64,000 nucleotides of DNA from Cryptomeria japonica. Its lineage: Eukaryota > Streptophyta > Pinopsida > Cupressales > Cupressaceae. Positions 59,984 through 64,000 of the stretch are shown here, piece after piece (position 1 is the stretch's first letter; each line of letters starts with the position of its first letter). The translations under genes were made by a program, and so were the position numbers. The notes under the pieces are model-generated. The model was given only the letters and a program-made list of their open reading frames with translations. It made no database searches and was not told the origin of the DNA. The stretch lies in assembly GCF_030272615.1 (NCBI RefSeq), contig NC_081410.1, positions 120,776,640-120,840,639 on the forward strand. Reading direction: 5' to 3'.

Positions 59984-60689
59984 AAAATCTGTTGGTAAAT
60001 AGATTTGTCACTATGAATTCTCCTTCAAACTTGACCCTGTTCGCCCGAAGAGCAGTGACAACCGTCCCAACAATTGGAGAGATTGTGGCGAGGCCACAAT
60101 ATTCCTTTGCATTTTAGAGGGGCAGCTACCTCGTATGATGGTGGTTTTTGGGATTTTTGTGTACTTTTTACCTGAAAGTACAAAAAGGAGACAAAACTAA
60201 ACTAAAGAAAAGAGAATAACGGAAAACCCAATGGAAAACATACAAACACCAAATAGGATTTCACAAATGATGATTGATACAAAGGAGATTTAAGCACAAA
60301 ACAAGATTTAACTCACAAATATCTCAACATACAAAGAGATGGGTAACTCTATCATATCCAAACCAAGATACCAAGCTTGATTGTGTTTCATTACATCAAT
60401 TGCATGAATTGTAAGCATTCCAATAGATGACAAATGATTTGCACATAGACAAAAGATATCACTAATTTGACATATGAAATATTAGTAATAATAACTCAAG
60501 AAGCACATATAGCACATATGAGCTAAATGCATCCTTTATTATCTTCATGAAATTATACAATCTCAAGAACTCTTCTATACAAAGTGCAAACACAAAATTC
60601 ATCAAACTACTTCTCTAAGAAATTCTCCATAGTCTTCCCTCTGTAAGATTCCCCTCTATGATTGAATTACCAAGAAGTATATATAAGTG

Positions 60690-61010
60690 AGGCTAGTAAC
60701 CCACTTAAGGTAACTATCTTAACCACTTTTATAACTACTTAGAATAACTAACTCTTTAAGTGCACCAACTTGAAATAACTAACTTTCTTTTTAGAAAAAT
60801 AGTTACTTAGAGTAACTACTCAACTTTGGCACTTAAAATAACTACCTCACAACTACTTAGGATAACTACCTAATTTGCCCACTTAGAATAACTACTTCAA
60901 TAACTACTTAGGACAACCAACTACTTAGGATAACTAGCTAAGTCAACCACTTAGGATAACTACCTAAGTTATTACTTATAGTAACTACCTTTTTTCAGAC
61001 AAGTTAGGAT
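60690..61010. repeat. Degenerate short tandem array (ACTTAGGATAACTAC-like)
   Basis: Variants of ACTTAGGATAACTAC recur more than ten times with irregular 15-30 base spacing inside the LTR. Confidence 0.75.
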
Positions 61011-61464
61011 TTACCTAACTTTTACAAAGTTAAATTCAAAAGGCTAACTTTAATTACAATAAGTGACATAGTTCACTTTTTCAAGAGGCAATTTGAAATC
61101 CATTACATTGAAGAAAGAAATCGATGTCGATTTTGTCGAGGTGACCTCCATGTCTTCATCTGCATTTTTTGTCTTTGTAACCATTTCATCATCAACTCTC
61201 TTCTTACACTACGGAGTGTAGCTACATGCTAGAAAATACTTGGCATATGTTTCTATATGATCTACCAACACCAAGCAAACATGTACACACGACCACCATT
61301 GGTTTCACTGATCAATCACATAAATGTTTTAGTTTATTTGATTTAAGCATCTTCAGCTCTCATCCACCGCTTAGAACACAAACAAAACTAATAATGTCGT
61401 GCTGCATTAATTCAATGATTTTGAGAGCTTCCTTTGCATAATTCATTTTGTGCACTCACCGCAG

Positions 61465-61707
61465 TCATTGCAGTTCATGTGGTATCGTTTCTTTGAGGTG
61501 GACTGTCAAACAGTTTGCTTGTGTCTCATCTATGCTTCGATGTTTTTCATTCATGTTGGTTGCAGCAATTGGAACTCTAATATCTGACGAAAACCCTCCA
61601 TCCACTATGCTTTGATGAACATTTGTGACATGTTCCAAAGCTTGCATTTTGGCACAAGCAGGAAGGACGCTAGTGAAAGTTGTGGAATTTGGCTTTAGAC
61701 TTGCCAA
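61465..61707 (-). pseudogene. PPR protein fragment in the right repeat
   Basis: The minus strand reads MASLKPNSTTFTSVLPACAK, then ALEHVTNVHQSIVDGGFSSD. It is the same fragment as 56176-56364, with the consensus VLPACAKM intact. It is a truncated cargo copy with no start, no E or DYW domain and no organelle signal. Confidence 0.75.
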
Positions 61708-61761
61708 TTCTATTCACCTCAAGTTTCTAAGCCTTTTCATTGAATTCATATTCTATATGTC

Positions 61762-62381
61762 TTGCGGGAACGGGGGTCAATGGGGCCACATTCCTTTCTA
61801 AAGTCTTATGTCATCATTCACAAGTCATTTATATGCTTCTGCACATTGCATGCAAGACAAAGGATGCCAATGAAGATGATTTTAATAGAGCTTTTCCCAC
61901 ATATTGTGTTTGAATACCATCTCTTTATGATGTCGCCAAAGCTTGTGTAAGGATATGTCTAGATCCTTGGAAGGCAACTTGCACTGATGCTTGAGATCAC
62001 CTATGAAATTGATTCTCTCATGCAATCTTAGCTATTGGCCTAGCAAAGTTGTTTGTATTATGACTTTCAAAAGAGATATGCAGAGAAGGAGTTCAAGAGT
62101 TGGTTATTAAAACTAACTTTGCATTCATTTGTGGGCCACATGGTGAGTTATTTATGCCAACTGGAGCTTCGCGCGAGCTTTGTGGAGGTGCCACTTTTCA
62201 AATAGAAGAGTATCGGCATGTTGATCATGTTTGCCAAGTTGTCGATAACTACCGATTCATACTTTGCTCAAACACGTTGCTTGCTAGTCGACTCAAGTTT
62301 GAAAGTTGGTTGTTGATATTTGTATTCGGCTTATTTACCTTTTTGGGCCAACTTCACCAATATAATCTCATGTATTGGTAA
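61762..62381 (+). pseudogene. Unidentified gene fragment, plus strand, right repeat
   Basis: Counterpart of 56427-57050 with more frame breaks. The best open part is 62100-62381: MVIKTNFAFICGPHGELFMP, then GASRELCGGATFQIEEYRHV and LLASRLKFESW. Family not recognised. Confidence 0.4.
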
Positions 62382-62924
62382 ACTACCAGTTTGAGTGGAG
62401 AGAACTTTGAATTTGAATGCAAATTGGATACTTACCATCCGTATCAGCCAATGTTCAACACTTTACGAATTTGGTAAGACGCTAAGTGATAAAAGAGATA
62501 TATCACCACTTTCTTGCAACTTCATATTGGCCCCCTTTATCTATTTCAGAACTTGCCAACTTCAAAATTGATGAACACTCGAACTCTTTGAATGTACCTA
62601 GAAAGAGCCTATCTCCGATTCATCGACCTTCACTAATCTTATTCAAAACTAGTGTTGAGCATTGTGAAGAATCAACCAACTTGAATATCTGAATAAATCA
62701 TCCCAACTATTTTCCCTTCATCAATCATGATTTGAGATTGATACTTATGCAAGGTTTATAATCTCACAAAGACTAAAAATTTCAATTGTCGAACTCATGA
62801 GGTGAACAATTCAATATTGGATGACAATTTGACAAATTTCTATCTAGGAGGCTCTTAATACAAGATTCAACACAAACCTTAAATTTATCAAGTTTTAAAA
62901 TTGGGGTCAACAAGTTGTTAAGCA

Positions 62925-63250
62925 TCCCATATAAGAGTTTGTTTCCTTTGGTTTAGAGCATGCAACAACCTATGTAAGACATGAAATTAAAATGCAAATG
63001 TGTGCCTCGTATTAGGAACTTCTCGTATAAGAGTTTGTTTTCTCTAGTTTTGAAAATGTGTAACCCCATGTAAGACAAATATATGCCTGGTTTCGAGGAC
63101 ATCTCATGTAAGAGTTTGTTTTCTCTAGTTTTGAGAATGTGTATGCCATATAAGACATATATAAATGTTGCATCTAGTTTCAGGCATGAAGCATATCGTG
63201 TAAGAATTTATTTTCTTTGGTTTCGAGAATGAACACCCCTGTTTAAGATA
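62925..63250. repeat. Diverged tandem repeat, about 80-96 bp unit, four copies
   Basis: A unit containing TATAAGAGTTTGTTTTCTCT and GTTTTGAGAATGTGTA recurs with cores at about 62931, 63027, 63108 and 63200. Confidence 0.75.
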
Positions 63251-64000
63251 TTGCAAAAATATAGTACAAAGAGGGCGATATGTATGTTCCCCCTTAAGAT
63301 GTCAACATAGCCCTATGTTGATGCCTCAAGGAAGCTAGAAACAAGGATGCCCACCTTCAACACCAAGGAGATATCATTTAAGGCAATAATGTTCATAAAT
63401 CTAAGGTAAAGAGGTAATACTCTTACAAGCAAGGATAAGATAGTTGAAAAAGAGATATCTGACAACAAGTGTAAAGAGGATCCTTGGAGGAGAAGAGATC
63501 TTTTCTCAAAAGACATCTACCTCCAAGAGGAGTTTCTTAAACGAACATAACATCTACCAAAATAAAGGAAGGAGAAAAAGAATACCTACCTTTGAACTCC
63601 TATTGCTAGGTAAAGGGGATTCTTGATGAAGGATGACACACGTTTGACCCAAAGTGAGGGGTTTGTTTATAATAGATATACATTGCCAAGTATAAAAGAG
63701 GTTGTAGTCAAGCATACACACCTCTTGCATAAGAGATAATCCTTGAGCAAACAACAACTTCACACAAGGAATGACATCAAATCATAAGTAAACGCCACTC
63801 AACAAAGGAAAAGTGGATCCTTAGAAAGGATAGGAGAGATCAATGCCCCCCAAGCATAGGGACAATGAGAAGAACTATACAAACTCTAAGGAGAGATTAG
63901 ACATAAGAAAATGCATAATGTACTCACATGAAGGAATATTTCATGCAAGAAAAGACATCAAGATATGTAGAATGCAACTCTAAAGAAGAGGTAAACTTCA
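63251..64000. other. Unassigned sequence to the right edge
   Basis: No recognisable gene or element boundary; short open stretches lack protein character. Confidence 0.4.

Larger units (their letters stand above)
55911..62911 (-). mobile_element. Tat/Ogre-like LTR element without pol
   Basis: The 5' LTR is 59990-62911 on the minus strand (TGTTGACCCC to ATTTACCAACA). It is followed by a primer site (59966-59983) and a short interior (57557-59989) with one long broken frame. The left LTR is represented by 55911-57556, a copy of the outer half of the right LTR. The remainder of the left LTR is cut off. The primer site resembles the tRNA-Arg type I recall for Tat/Ogre gypsy elements. No reverse transcriptase, integrase or protease is present. 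Confidence 0.55.
59990..62911 (-). repeat. 5' LTR of the Tat-like element, about 2.9 kb
   Basis: Plus-strand edges are TGTTGGTAAATAG and GGGGTCAACA. The outer part (61250-62911) matches 55911-57556. It contains a degenerate TAACTA-rich array, a PPR fragment and a second gene fragment. Confidence 0.55.
61250..62911 (-). repeat. 1.65-kb direct repeat, right copy (outer half of the 5' LTR)
   Basis: Partner of 55911-57556. A GGCTCTTAATA insertion near 62850 distinguishes it. Confidence 0.9.

Noticed and set aside
60690-61010. CRISPR-like array
   Set aside because: The repeats are short, degenerate and irregularly spaced with no conserved spacers, in eukaryotic nuclear DNA.
55911-62911. Segmental duplication of a host region containing a PPR gene
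   Set aside because: Considered seriously, but the TG...CA ends and the adjacent tRNA-Arg-like primer site fit an LTR better; kept as the alternative in the findings.

Overview
This window is nuclear DNA from a land plant. One spliced host gene (a DUF3537 membrane protein) sits among layers of decayed LTR retrotransposons. The AT-rich sequence, long intron space, old nested insertions and scarcity of genes suggest a large-genome seed plant, possibly a gymnosperm. That placement is inference; no species is identified. I saw no bacterial features, no CRISPR array and no tRNA or rRNA gene.

Layout: 1-4.3 kb is the 5' part of a minus-strand Ty3/gypsy element (LTR, primer site, gag-pol with stops). 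It lies upstream of, and probably in an intron of, the host gene, whose last three coding exons are at 5195-7244. A broken multi-exon coiled-coil gene of unknown family follows (8.5-10.0 kb).

10.1-28.5 kb is a three-level nest. A minus-strand copia deletion derivative (LTRs 10104-10385 and 28209-28491) holds a plus-strand element with about 200-bp LTRs (12353-12457 plus 24603-24695, and 27167-27367). That element has no retroviral genes but carries fragments of a pectin methylesterase gene and, probably, an aldonolactone oxidase gene. Its 5' LTR is split by a copia array, LTR-internal-LTR-internal-LTR (12458-24597), with one 5-bp target duplication, GGGTG. The sibling LTR at 27167 preserves the empty site.

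28.5-43 kb holds simple and tandem repeats, a LINE remnant, a solo LTR with target duplication ATAGT inside a tandem duplication, gypsy protease and LTR remnants, and a copia gag fragment. 43344-50427 is a nearly complete minus-strand copia element (target duplication GTTAC) inserted into the interior of another LTR element. 53.3-54.1 kb is a copia gag remnant and 54.5-55.35 kb a gypsy LTR remnant. 55.9-62.9 kb is a minus-strand Tat/Ogre-like element without pol: long LTRs carry host gene fragments (PPR and one unidentified), and the interior holds one long broken frame with three copies of a repeated domain. Diverged tandem repeats follow to about 63.25 kb.

No mobile element here looks autonomous: each coding region has stops, frameshifts, lost catalytic residues or large deletions. 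The DUF3537 exons are intact, so that gene may be functional if its missing 5' exons exist to the left of the window.
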